Shown here: positions 32,001 to 47,000 of the stretch, in pieces
Layout of the letters: each line of letters starts with the position of its first letter
Position numbering within the stretch: the stretch's first letter is position 1
DNA from: Hirundichthys speculiger
Lineage: Eukaryota > Chordata > Actinopteri > Beloniformes > Exocoetidae
DNA: 64,000 bases
NCBI GenBank assembly: GCA_018398805.1
Contig: JAGFBZ010001970.1
Location: 1,289,501 to 1,353,500 of the forward strand
Direction of reading: 5' to 3'
Notes under the pieces: model-generated
What the model was told of the DNA's origin: nothing
The model's input: only the letters and a program-made list of their open reading frames with translations
Database searches by the model: none
Program-made: the position numbers and the translations under genes

Positions 32001-35000
32001 ACAAAACAACCAAACAAAATCACTGACCATGATGTTGGTGTCATTCAAGAGCCCAATAAAATATTCAATAGTATATGAAATCCAGAAAAGCACTGAACGA
32101 GCTCATCTTTTTACACATTCACTGACGTTACTTCTCACCTTGGTTTTTGCCTTGACCCGCTTCTCCTCCATCTTCTCTCTCAGTTTCTCCACTTCCTCCT
32201 TTGTGCCATTCAGCACAACAAGGTCATCGCCTTTAAAAGGATCCCCACACTAGTACAAAAATATAAGATTTGTCGTATAAGATGCAGTAAATTATGCAGG
32301 GCAAAAAAATCCTACAAATGTAAACATTGTTAATATTCTGGAATTTATCGTCTATTTCTGCGAAGTAACAGGTTCAAGTTTGGAATTAATTGTTTTTAAA
32401 ATTAAGTCATGCTAAAAGAAAATGAAAGATAATGAAGTATGAGTGGTAAATATGTTGAGAATTCAACATATTTAATGTGCCAGAACTCTTCTTCTAATGT
32501 GCGTAAGTGCTGTACAGTATACCCTTGCCCATTCCTGGTTCACCCTTCGCCGTCCCGCATACTGGCGGATTTTGCTCTCAAAGTTTTTTTCCATACTGTA
32601 TTTGAATTTGTCGTAGCCCTGGCAATTTCGTGAATTTCTTAGGCCATTTTTTTAGTAGCAAAAAGGCTCACATTCACTGTAACTGGTAAATAATTTTAAC
32701 ATAACAATTTCAGTTACTATACTACACTATACAGTATTATTGTATTTATATATTTTTATTTTTATATATCATTATTATTATTATTATCATTATCATTATT
32801 ATCATTATTATTACTAATAATAGATATTAACACACTACAAAGTAAAAATGTTTTTAATTTATCATTACTACATTATTACTGTATTAATGAGTAAAAATGT
32901 CTTTAGAATGTGCTTGGGAAGCATATTTTAGCGTATACAATATCATACATGGGCCTTTTAAAACTGCATCAATAATTTGCAGCTTTTTGGGATTCACAGG
33001 GGAAGAAGAGACATAACCCTCCCAAATAATAAGGGTATACAGTGATCCCTTATTTTTCCTGGTTAATGGGGACCGCCGCCCCCTGCGAAAATCAAAAATT
33101 GGCGAACTGGAACCTGAGCCCCCTGAGCCTAAATAATGTGCTTAAAATATGTTTAACCACCGCAATTTTTTGGAAACCGCAAAAAAGTAGCGAGACACTG
33201 CAGCAAAACAAGACAAAGGCTCAACTGTGGTCTTTCTTTGCTGTGAGAGAACTTGCACAACATCCTGTGATGCTTGGGTGATGCGTCTCGGCCAATCAGC
33301 GCTCAGATTCTAGAGTGCTGGGCCGTGTGGAGGCTGTGAGTCATCATTTGATGTTTCGCTGGCAGCTGCAGCCATTCGTCTACTGTGGGGTGGATTTTAA
33401 CGGAATTTCTGCAATTTTTTCTTGATTTTATTATATTATATATTTCTGAAAGATCCACGAATAACTAAAACTGCGGAACTTAAAGCGCAAATTGGCAAGG
33501 GATCACTGTACTGTGTACTAGTTCTGTGTCTTTGTTAACTGCTTTCTATTTTTAACAGTCCTCTGGCCAGTTTCTTTTCCATACATTCTCAGAATACTTT
33601 CTTTGTTGCTGGTTTAGCCCACTCTCTGTATGTTACCCTTGTGTCCACCCCTCTTTCACTTCATCCTCTTCACACAACATAAAAAAGTATTGGTACATGG
33701 ATACCAGCACGGGGACACCACCATGCACCTAAGATTTCAAACTCTGGTGTACTAGATCACAGAAATATCTGCAACTTTATCTGAGAATGTAACCCTTCAT
33801 CAGGATTATATTAACTTGCTTGGATCAACTTTTCTCTTTAAAAAAATTGTATAAATTAGGGGAAATACCGATAAAGATGCTAAACACAAAGTTACTGCTA
33901 TTAACAAGCCTTTACATAAAAGTTTATCAAGTAAAATAAAATAAAATATTAATATTATTTGTAACCTTCATTTAACATAAACACAGGCAGAATAAATTAT
34001 TTTCAGTGTTGAATTTAATTGTATTTAAACTAAAAATAAATAAAAATCAAGAATTTTTGTCAGCAGCGTGCACACACAAAAAAAACCTGGGAGAGGCATG
34101 TTTATCAGGTTTATTGTGTTAGAGCACAATTACTTTTAATTTAACTATTGCAATTTTACAAGAAGATTTTTTTTTGTCCATTGTTGCTAAAGATTTCAGG
34201 TACTCAACAGTCTTTGGTGGTTGTTGTTTTATTCTTCTCTTCATGAAGCTCCAAAGGGTTTATATGAGCCAGATCTAGTCTGTAAACAGGCCAGTCAAGG
34301 ACACACACCCTGCATTTATGAAGCCAAACTATCATAAGTCCTGTCAAATAAGATGTGATACTGTCGTACTAAAATAACCAAAGATATCCCAGAAAAAGAC
34401 ATTTCTTTGATTACAGCATATTTCTCTGAAAAACGTCCAATGTGAGCTAAGCCACAGGCACTGGTTCAACCATATAGCATGGGGATTTCTGACAAACCGT
34501 CAGTTTGCCTTCTCTTTTTTTTTCTCAAAGTACAATTGCAATCTGAAATGTGGATCCAACCACAGAGTACAAGTCCTCTGACATTATTTCCATCTGAAAT
34601 GAGGTTAATGTCTAGTAAAGTGGTTTTGCATAGGTAAAATGCATCACATCCTTTGGTTTGGACTTTCCATGTGAGGTCTTCCGATATGACTAATGCTAAC
34701 ATTACGGGACATTAAATTAAATTTCAGTGAACGAAAGAAGTTTAATCTGAATTAAAAATGAGCACAGTGATTAAGTTAGATTTTATTGAGGTATGCAACT
34801 TGAAATTATATTGAATGACTTTTCCTGGTCCCTCGCCTTCAAAGATAAACTTATTAAGTACCTTTTTTTTCTGGCTAGTTTAAAGCTGTATTTCTCTGAT
34901 AGGGTCAAACGAATTCTTGCTTTGACAAGTTTCAGGCACACAGCAGGTAACAAGCGGTAGTCCTTTGTCTTCCAGAACAATAGTTTGTTTTACATAACTG

Positions 35001-38000
35001 ATGTGAAGGATCTTTTGCAGGGTTGCACTAAAAAGGCACAAACTGAAATAGGTCAAGCTATTTTTTTTCCATTACCAGAATGTATTTGGTTTTACCCAGA
35101 AAGATTCTGGAAAAAAAAGTACATTTGCATAGAAATGCCCACAATAACTCAAGAGTTGACTTGTCTCTAATAAATTTTGGCTCATTAATTGCACATCATA
35201 TTTTACAAACATTGTACTTTTAAGCATTTTCACAACTAAAGTAAACCAGAGATTTAAAGTAAGATCTGTATGTAACTCACTGGTAAACAGCTTTTTTTAG
35301 GCAGCTCAATCATTAAAGTAGCATGGCTCTTTCATAAAAAGAGGAACACACACCCATTTGCATCCACAAATATTAAACCAGAGCAACAGGGGGTCTATTG
35401 TGTGGTCGTAATGCAGGTTCAGTGGGTGTGAACTCTGGCTATGTGCACTGTTCAACACAAGAGGGATAATCTCAGAAGCTGACCAAGCAGCAAACAAACT
35501 CTGTGGGTGCTGCTCTGAAGTCAGTAACTCTGCTGTTGACTTCATCACAAACAACACAGGCCACTGATGAGCTAAGCTACTTATCATCAAATCACTGAGT
35601 AAGTCAGCTAGTATCTTACCACGGTGGATCAGCAACAAGAAGAAAGAAGAACGGCAACACATTCAGAAGAGACAGGACACACTGTGGATAATTCAATATG
35701 TACACCTCTTACTGGACAGATGAACTGGAATTCAACAAAGACTGGAGAAAGAAAAGAAAGGAACCCCTGGTAAAAGGATCCAAGGTAAAACAATGGATAA
35801 CAAGAGGATAAAAAAAGATAGATGCAATGCGCATGTGAGTAGGAAACTGCATGTGGGAGGAGAGTGGAGAGGGAAAAAAAAGAACATCAAGTAATGCGTG
35901 TATAATGTGCGAGTATGTTCATGTGTGTCAGGTGTGGTGTGCGATTGGGTGTTACTGTTGGTAACCAGGCAGGGATGGACCTTGTCTCGTGGGGATGTGG
36001 GGGGAGCAACTAAATCAGCTATGAATACAACTAGGGAATAAAACACACGCATCTGCAAGACACTCTGCCTCACTCTGACAAATCCTTATGCTCAGAAAAA
36101 CCCAGCCTCCGTGTCAGGACACAACAAGACAATCCTGAATGCAAAATTTTATCTCAATAATATTGAAGAGACTCCTGTAGCTGCTTTTCTGTTGTTGCCG
36201 AGGATGGAGCCAGTGGAAATGACTTCTGTCCATCAGAGGACTCCAGATGGATTTTAGCATCAAAGCTCAGATGAGCTATTTAGGCTACAACAATTAAAAC
36301 GGGCGCTTTTGTGTAGCTTTACTTCTTTACTAAAAGGACTGCAGACTGACCTGCACCAAAGGTAAATGGCTCAGCTTGATTTGTCTTTGGTGTTCTGTCT
36401 TTGCATACTCTATCGACACGTTTGTACATGTTTGTGTGTTGCATAGGTCTGAGGTTCATATGTTTGGTTTTTGATTTAGACGTATAATCCCCCAATTGAC
36501 TGTCAGGAATGTGAAATGGTAATTATTCTTATGAAACAGACTTTAAGGTTGTAGTCCAAGACAATAATGTCAACATCTAAAAACTATGGTAGAAAACATG
36601 CAGCAGCCTAAAACCCTGCGATGTAGTTGTTTCTTCTGCCAGTGTCAGTGTCAGAGAAAAAGAAAAAGGGTCAACTGAGGAGATGCATCCTGCCAGATAA
36701 CAGTATTTGTAAATTTTCACCCCCTCCCCATTGATCTTTGTATCTTTCCAAAGCAGGATTGAAGTGACAATGCCTTTTAGGATATTTACTTGATGTAAGA
36801 TAAAAAGAAAAAAAAAAAATCACATTGAGTTAGTTCATACGTTTTTAAAAACGTATAAATGTCCAGTAGGACTGACACACCTCAATGACACATTGCATTT
36901 GGGAGTCAAATCACTCAATGTTTGACTGAAATAGAGAGAAAAGTTCATGTTGTGTCAGATGAAGGTATGAAATATTTTGAAATACACCAGTGGTTGGAAA
37001 ACACAATGGAGACGTGTTTAAAAATAGTCTTGGCCCATTGCTTTGGTAACTGAGTAAGTCAACCTGGTAAAGTCAAGCTGGGCTAAGTAAAATGCTAAAT
37101 GCTTTGGTTAACAACTATATTTTAAATAATGACCAAGTAGTAATATATACTACAGCATATAACACTTGATCTGGATATTCTCAAATTTTGCAAATTCTTG
37201 AAGCTCTTAAAATAATATTCCAAGAATGTTGTTTGCTTGAACTTCGAGGCACCTTTTATAAACTTTTTTTCATATAAAATCTTTTCAACAACTTCAGATC
37301 TAACCGTACATATAAGAATTTTTTTCTTCATAGTTTTTTTTGTTTTATGCCATCATTGTCGCAAAAACCAAAATATTAAATATTTTCCATAAATTAAGTG
37401 AAAAGGGGAATATTTGAGATAAGGTTATTTCAGCCTTGACTAGGTCAAGGCATTATTTTTGGAGAAATTAGTGTTTACTAAAAAAAAAAAAAAAAATGTT
37501 TACCCTGAGATCCCAAATGGTCCCTCTCATAAAAGTATAATAAAAATGAAAGATTTTTTTTAGAACCTTAGATTTATTAGTTATCCTTGGGGAAGGCATT
37601 ATATGTGAGGACTACAGTATGTCAAAGATATATGGTTAAAATGGTCAGAAGGCCCAAATTGCTCCTGAGGCTTAAGAGTGTAGGCATTATAGATATTTCC
37701 TATTCTACAGGGATAATGGAATGAACAAAATAATAATAAAAAGCAAAGCCTGGGCAAGTTTCATAAGCTTAGCTTTTGAACTGACTGATATTTTGAGGAT
37801 CAAAAAACCCAGTTAAGCAAAATGTACACGTTTAGTCCTCCAAGGTGCCTCAAGGGTTAATATGATCTCTTGTTCTCTTGTGATCGAAGTGTTCCAGAAG
37901 AATTATTTCATTTTCAGATGATTTTCCAACTTTCATTCAACACAAATGTTTATTTTATTTCCACCAGTATTTTATGACTGTATTATCTATTTTAATTAAT

Positions 38001-41000
38001 CCATAAAATATTTCAAGTAAAGTTAGTTGTAAATGAAGACATTTTCATCCATAAAATAAAAATAAATACATCCTTTTCAGGATTTTTTTTTTATCTCAAA
38101 ATATCAACAATCAAAAGTGAGCATAAAGTACTGCCCTCCAGGAAAAATTCATTTTGGTTGTAACATGCACAAAGATGTGATCAGTAATATGTCTGCGTGT
38201 TAGTTTTGACAGTTTATTCCTTTATTCTTTGACTTCATCTCCTTGACTTATGAAATGCTGATGATTTCCATTCCACTGGTGAGACAATTAAAAGTCTCAA
38301 ACTTCAGAAATACTACGGAATACCACAGTAATGAAACTATTCGAGAGTGGGACCAGAAACAGATAATGTGTCACATATTGTGATCAATAAACTGGGGTTG
38401 GTACTGTACACTTCTAAAGAAAGGCTTCAACAATGAGATATAACCTACATATTTAACCCTGTTTAATATTCCTCAAGGATCTGGGACCCTTCCACAAATA
38501 ACCCAACTGGGTGTCTTCATTGCAGGAGCTTCATCTGTGGTGGTGCTGGCAAACTACAAAGAAACAGGACTATTATGTACCAGCTTGAAGGAAGAAAATG
38601 CAGCTTCCTGTTGTGCCTGGCAATGAGCATTATTGCCTGTTTAATAATCTATTCAAGGACTAAGATGCCAACTGAGCAAAGGCACCCACAGCCCTCAAAC
38701 TGCAGGCCCCTCTCCAATGAATGCAGGACCTTTCTGCCCGGCGTACAGAAAGAAACAACATCGTATCAACAATATTGTCAGGTAAGAATGTGTGTAGCAT
38801 TCATTAAAATTGTTTTTCATCCTTATTCCAACAAAAAATTACTGTACATATTGACTCTGTGGTCATAGCAAATAAGGTGTGTGGATATCTCATGAACACA
38901 ATGGTGAAATAAAATATATGAATCTATATGAACATGTAATATGTCATATCACTATCACAAACTATCCATAAATGTGAGCTAAATCCTTGGAAGTAAAAAT
39001 GTTGTGAGAAATATGCTTTTAAAAATCATAGGCCATGTATCTTTTTTATGTTGGCAGGTGGAGGGTTATATCCTGAATAGTGATCTGCAGTGTTCAAGTT
39101 TGATCAGAGACCTACACTTTATCACCAAACCTCTAAGTCGTGAGGAGGAGGACTATCCTTTAGCTTTTATTATGACTGTCCACAAGGAGCTGGAGCTTTT
39201 TGTGCGCGTGTTGCGAGCTATTTACATGTCCCAAAATGTCTACTGTATTCACGTGGATGCTAAGGCTCCACGGGAGTACAAGGAGGCTGTACGGAGACTA
39301 GTCAGCTGTTTTCAAAATGTGTTCCTCTCAACCCGCAGTGAGACAGTCACCTATGCTGGGTTTTCACGCCTGCAAGCTGATTTAAACTGCATGAAGGACC
39401 TGGCAAAGTCGAAGATAGGCTGGAGGAAGGTGGTGAATTTATGCGGACAAGAATTCCCTGTGAAGAGCAATCTGGAATTGGTGAGATACTTGAAGAGCAA
39501 AGAGTGGAAGGACAGAAACATGACACCTGGAATCAAACAGCCGGCATCTAAGAGTCACAGGACACAATTCCAGCATCAGGAGATCATAGGGTCACATGTG
39601 GCTCGGAAAGGACCAGGATTGAAAAAAAGTGCTCCTCCTCACAATCTGCAAATCTACTTTGGGACAGCATACTATGTGCTCACAAGGGGTTTTGTAGAAT
39701 TTGTTCAGAAAAGTCCAATAGCTCATGACTTCTTGGAGTGGTCCAAAGACACATACAGTCCAGATGAGCACTACTGGGTGACACTCAACCACATCAAAGG
39801 TAATCCACTGATTTCATATAAGTACAGAGACACAGAGTAGCTCCTTACCTCTGCTTATATTGTCTGTTTAGATATTTCAAAAAAAATCCAAGTATCTAAA
39901 CACTAAACAATGTGAATAGACATGAAGTTTACATTTTGTTAAAAGATTCCTTTGACATTTTCCCACCTTCATAAACTTTTAATTTATTTTTTTCAACACA
40001 AGCAAAAAGTTTAAACTACATCAAAAACAATATTGACTCACAATATCAACATCTGCAACATCAGTATGGAAAGAAAACATGAAAATATTGCATTAAATAG
40101 TCATCGTTCCCCCCCCCCATCTCAGGATTTCTAAATTGCATTTTCAATTTTGCACTATATTGTGACATGATGAAATATTACATCACATTAATTCTTCTGT
40201 CTGGTTTCTTAAAGAAGCTCCAGGCAGCTACACTGATGGAGGTTGGGAAGGAAATATCCGGGCAATCAAATGGAGGGATCAAGAGGGTATGGCGCATAAT
40301 GGTTGTAAAGGTACAGTGCACGTTTGTATGTCTACTGACATATTAATATTGGTAAGATGTGCAGTGCATTAGTAAGGGCTGGGATTTTAGAAATGTTTTC
40401 AGTGACACACCGATTCAAAAAGAAATTATCCCCAAGTATTTCTTGTGGACAAACTTCTCATTAAATCTCCAAAAAAGGTACAATTTAATTTATTTTTTTG
40501 ATTAATATTAAAAACTTTCCACTCCATAGTCTTTGTCTTCCTCACATGCACTTTAACAGTAACATTTTGTATACTGGTTTCATGAGGAAAACAAATGTAT
40601 GCATTAGACAGCTTGACTTTTGAGAGTAGTTTACTTGCTTTTAAACATGCACAGTGAAATAATATATTTGCTTCTTTTTACATCTTCCCCCAGTGCAGCC
40701 AGTCCTCTCCCATTATTCATACATTTTGTTTCACACATATTTTGTCCTGCAGAGAAAAACATTTTTCTTGCTGATAATATTGCAACAATAAAAAATAAAT
40801 AAATATCAGACAACAATAAAGCCATTACCTAGATATAGATTTTTTCCCCCATGCTACAGGAAGCACTTGTGGCTGTAAAATTATGGAAGAGAGTAATCTG
40901 CAATCATGAGCAAAAAGTAGAAAACTGGAGGAAAAAAGATATTATTTGATAGTTTAATTAATTAATCACAAATTAAAGTGCTAATAGTTAATTTCTGTAA

Positions 41001-44000
41001 GTCTTTAAAACCATGAAAATGCACCCTGTAAAAAGTTCCACAGACTTTTATTGTAGGAAGGTACCCAACCATCAGAAAATGACACTTGGTGTTGATCCGA
41101 GTCTCATTTTCCATTTCAACCCAGTGTATATGGACACATATACAGGATTTGTCATCACTGACAGTGACCACCACTATTATCGCACATAGAATATTCAGCT
41201 GAGCCACATCCCAAACCTTTATCTGCTTGTCTGTACAATTACTTCCTTTTCCTACAGTTATGCAGTATTGATAACAAAGCAAGATTGATTATCATTACAG
41301 CTCAGTAAGAAGTCTAATCCACCAACCACAATGTACTGTAAATAAAACACTGGAGTTTCCATTACACAATTCTACCATCTCGCCCCGCCTTCTGTATGTT
41401 TTACTGAGGCAGCACTTTGGAGTATTTCCAGTTATGAGAATATATCTTACACAGATAATCTCCTGCTGTGCATTAAACTGCATCAGTGGATAATGTCCAG
41501 GCTTCATGTGTGATAGTGACTTTATTTATATTTGGCCTTTCTGTTCCAAACAAAATTATTAAACCAGTAGCTAGGCAACCCAAAATTCACCCTCAAAAGA
41601 CAATAAAAGCACTGTGGAGAAGAATTGATCTACTCATAGATTTGGTGTCTTAAATGAAATGTATATGGTTTAGGAGTTGTCTGCAACAACAAAATATACA
41701 AGGCAACACACACAGCATCCACATAGCTTTTAAATTATAGATTCAATGAGCAGATTCAGATTTAATATGTGAGTTCTCTGTCCTAAACTTCTTTTGTCAT
41801 TTTTCATTTTCCAGGGCATTATGTACGAGACATTTGTATCTACGGAATGGGAGACCTTCCATGGATCATAAACAGGAACAGTATATTTGCCAATAAGTTT
41901 GAGAGCAACACATTTCCAGAGGGACTAGATTGTCTGGAACAGTGGCACAGGAAAAAAGTGCTTAACCAGACAACCGTTCCAGTAGAAGCATCGTGGATTC
42001 TGGCCACACAGCAAAACTCAAGCAGAAGCAGCTACGACAGTAGCAAAGCTGGAGGATGAAATCACTGCTGATATCAAAAACAAAAGTTCAGGTAGTTTAT
42101 GTGCACTCATTCTGTGACTGCTTAGGAACAGAAAGAGAAGTGGTGAAAACTGAGCTGAGTGCAGCTATTGCTAGAAGATGTGTTTTTCTGTTTACAGAAC
42201 TCTTAATGTTGTGATTATTCATATGCATATGCCACTGGAATTTAACTTTGCACAAAGTGTTGAATAAACTGCAAATTCATTTATTGGATAGTTGTTCAGT
42301 GTCATGTCCAGCTTAAAAAGTAAGCTTCATGATAAATATATAGGCCCCAATCATACACCTCCCGTTAGCCGCTAGCTGCTAACCGCAAACTGCGGATTTA
42401 GGAACCTCCGCTAACCGCTAATGCAATCTTCCGCTTCCCTAAAGCTGTTATCCGCTATGCCGACTCCCTTACTCACATTGTAGGTGTGGCAATGGGCGTG
42501 TCTTTTGCGTTTTCCCACTACCCGCGACCACTTCCCGCAGGTAGCGGGAGGTGTACAATTGGGCCCATAGTCTCTAACTAGGGACAAGTACACAGATACA
42601 CACACAAACATTTTATATACACACACACACACACACACACATACACACATATATAGGTGTGTGTATGTGTGTGTATGTCTCGCTTAAAAAAAAACTCATC
42701 ACAAGTCAAATATATATCTCTATCTATATATTGTAATTTAGATTCCCTCATTCATAAAAGTTATATTTTCAAATCAGCAGGAGTTGATAGTATCGAATTA
42801 AAGTTATTTTTTTAAAAAAATATTATTATTTCTGATTAGAAACTAGCCTAAACTTTCACAGCCTAATGATCAAAAGTGACACAAAGATAAGGACTTTACA
42901 AATCTATTCACCAAAAACTGCTTTTAGTAGATTTCAGAACACTACACTGTACTTGGTCTGAGTAAGTCTGACAACACTTCAAGGAACCTGACATGCAAAC
43001 AGATATCTACCATAAAGGGCTATTAAATGCACTGAAGGAAGGACAAGAAAACCAATCGAAAAGAGGTAGGCTGAATCTCATTGTCCACAAAAGATCTATT
43101 ACCTTAAGTCTTACAGACTTTTAAGACCAAAGTCTACTCAGACTTTTCTGTTTACAGCCTTATAAATTATCACTAGGAAATACGCTTAAAAGAAATCTTT
43201 GCAAAACCTATACCAAAGCCATGTCAAATACTGTACAGTCGTCAGTGAACTATATCTAACTTCACCTGAATTTTGTCAAATCAGTTGTTGGTTAGAAATC
43301 TTAAGTACCATACCTGTAGTACCAGTCAAAAGTTTGGAAACAACAACTCAATGATAATGAGTGGGGAGATGTGTCTGTGTGACTTTTGACTGGCACTGAC
43401 GCTTAATATTTTGACATACCCTGTAAACCTGCAAATAACTCTCAATGCTCTCTTATACTGACATCCACATGTAAGATTAAAAATGAAGCACATGAAGTCA
43501 GCCAAAATGCTTAAGGCTAAGGATAATGTGTATTGTTTGACAAGCCTTTCCCAACAAAAGTCTATGAATACTAATCAGTTTTCCATTAGATGCCCTTTAA
43601 CTTTTCCTGTGGTTTAAATCATATTTCACACAAACTCAAATAACTGATCTCCGCCTGATCTTTGATGCTTTCACTGAAACAGAAACAACAAGGGAGACTG
43701 GCTATCATCAACTACATAATATCTCAAAATAGTCTGTCTATGGGAAATTGTTTCTGTAGCCCGAAAGCTACTTAAAATTGATAGGTCAGATCCTAAAATA
43801 GATTGCAGGGCTGCCTCTGAGAGATTCCCATGTTACTCTACTTGGATAGGTTACAACTTGAAGAGAAGAAATGTGAAACTAAAATCTGCAGAGTATATCT
43901 ACCAGCCTTTGTTAACACAAACCCTTCTATGGTATTCGGGTCATTTGACCCATTTCAAATTTTTACGTAAAGAAAAAATGATTCTCAATAAAGATATAAA

Positions 44001-47000
44001 AACAGAAAACAATAAAACACACTCCTCAACACCACACAGGTTCACATCTATCATATGGTCAGTTTGACCCATATACACAGAGCCTACAGCCTAAACTGCA
44101 TTTACATCCTGGGTAGCAAGCAGCCCAAACTGGAACCGAAGAAAAGCTCCAAAGAGGATGATTGTTCCTTGAGGAGCTCGGCAAGGCACCGCTTATACCA
44201 CACATCCTCGGGTTTCTGTAGTAATAGTGTGGTGTGCATGTGATTTTAGAAATAAATAAAATAAAGAGGAAGTTTTATGAAATGTGTGGACCACAAAAAA
44301 CATCCAAGAACACAAAGACACAAACCACATGCAGAAACTGCAAAAAGAACATCCATGCTACATATACTGTTGCATTTCGTAATGCATGTGTTCTTCAAAC
44401 AAGTATGCCTATCCCCCCTCCCCAGCACCACCCCCTGCTGCAAAAGCCTACGCCTCAGATGTTCATCTGTATTTCAAAAGATATTTCAGTGATTGTTGAA
44501 GTTCAACTTAATCTATTGTGATTGGATTAAAAATAATAAATATTAATGAAAACATTGTCTCGTCTCATTTCATTTTTTTCCAAGATAAGCATAATTTATG
44601 ACACCCAAGTCTTGAGTACAGTGGGTTTTAAGATCAATTACGTTTAATTCCTAATGACAAAAAAACAAAAAACAACTTCCATTGTTAATTGTGTTCTAGT
44701 AGAGACTAATAGCAATCATTAAACATAATTCATTATTGATATTGCTTGTAATTTGAGATAAAGGCAACATTATGTTTATGGTTTATGAAAAAAAAAATGT
44801 TATTTCAGAATTGTTTTTAAAACTTTTAGATATGTTCAGGGCCAATTTTGACAATCCACACTTCTTAGGCATGCCACAATTCACTCAACTCACGATACAA
44901 TTCGAATCACAATTCGGATCACGATTCGAATCATGTGCAACACAAAATTAATTTACAGGCAAATGACTGATTTTTTTTAATTATTATTTCTCTTACACAA
45001 ATCCAGCCCTTTCCTTTTTTACAATACTGTAGTGTTTTCTCTTCGGCTCTTTTCAGTACAGTAGATTAGAACGTACTGGCAAATCACAAAAAAATTATCA
45101 GTTCTCTTCTTCTTTTTTTATTTTTTTTTAACAATGCTGATTTTTTTTTTCTTATCCTCACAGCCAACCACAGCCAACAAGGTTAAAGAACCTGTGGAAA
45201 CAAAAAGAAGATAGAAGAGCATTGCTCACCTTGTGGCAGATTTCTGTCTTGACCTCTTTCAGGGCCCTGTCCGAAAACACACAGCCACAGGTCTGCAAGT
45301 AACAGAACCTGAAAAAAAATATTGGGACATATAAGAAGTCTGAGATCCTTTTTCTAATCATTGTCCGCTCAAATGTAACCTGCATCAACACTCTCACTTG
45401 CCCTTTACCACTGTGTGCTAACACAGAACATACAATGATTAAAAATCGAAAAATAGCTCTTATTCGCATGTTTTCAAAAACTATACAGTAAACATGCTAA
45501 TAAACAAGTTATTAAGGAAAAAAATGGTCTTGGCTAAAACACAGAAGCATCCAATTTCTTCTTAACAACAATATTTGAAATACCTAACACCAGCATATTT
45601 AAAAGACTAGAAAATTTGAATGTGCGATGTCACAACATAAAATCCGGCTTTTATAGCCACATCTTTTCTGCAGGGTGAAATACTACAGAACCTGTATTCG
45701 ATATTAGATACCTACAGAACCGCAGGTATCTATAGACCTGCGGTCTATAGATACCATTTCTAATTCAGCAGTTAGGCGGTTTTTTTGTTTGTTTTTTTGG
45801 GGGGTGGGGTAGAACACTGATAAGCTGGTTGTTGAGCTACAGGGGGAAAATGTTATGTCGGGCACTGAACCTGTTGAAAACCTGAATATTAAGCATACTG
45901 AATCTAATATCAAATGATAAGATAAGCAAAATTAATTGGGTCAGTATTCTTTACTTCATGTTGTTTACCTGTGTTTCCCATTCATCTCCAAACCAACAAC
46001 AGGACAAATGAACATGCCACAATGGATGTCCTCATATCTATCTCCTTTCGCAGTCCTTCTCTCCCCCTCCCATTCAGGGTTATCAGTCAAGTTAAGCTCC
46101 TTTATATCCTGTAAGCAGAGTCCATCAAAAAAAATGTTTGTTTGAAATATAAATTAACACAAAAGTTAATGCACATTTTTATTGGCTCTAGCCTTAGGGT
46201 ATATGGAAATTAATATAGTAGATCGATAAAGCCCCTTTGAGACATGCAATTGTAACCTGCTATTAAAACACCTAAAGGCCAATAAAACCCTGACTTCATA
46301 CTGACTTTAAATACAAAATTAAAACACATAAATTAAATTTACACTAAATAAAGATTCAAAGTAATGTTAATCTAAAAAACAGATTTTAAGTGTTAAATGT
46401 CCCTAAAACCAGCAAACATCCCTTTATTTCTTGTGATTATCTGGGTAGCCAATGGCTGACCGAGACTGCTTTGCAGCAGCTAACTGGGTTCAATGTCCTG
46501 CCCTTGACAGTAGCACGTTCACGTACACTTAAGAGTATTGTGTCGGTTGGGTGGAAGCTATGCGTCAATCTTTTGGTACAATTTCACACTAAAAAGTTAA
46601 GATTATTCTAAATTTTTTTTTTATAGTAATGCATTTTCTGCTAAATTGAAGCCAAGCTGCTATAAGCTGTGAGCCGAAGGGGAGCCAGTAGACCACACTG
46701 CTGATCCTTGAGCACATGCTGAATTGCACTGGTCTGTCTGGTAAATCATTTAAAAATGTTTGCACTACAATTGGAAAAAAATTATATATTTTCTCTCAAG
46801 AGGGAAACTAGACTTATTTACTCAACATGGTAACCGTTCACAAAATATTTTAATCATAGAAACATGTCACCCTTAAACTCAGGATGGGAGATATGATATC
46901 CTCAGTTCAAGGTTTACTTTTCTGTTTGTTTTCCTAAATATGGAAACTTTTGTTTTATTACAAAATAATAGGAAAGAACATATATGAACATCATTTTCTT

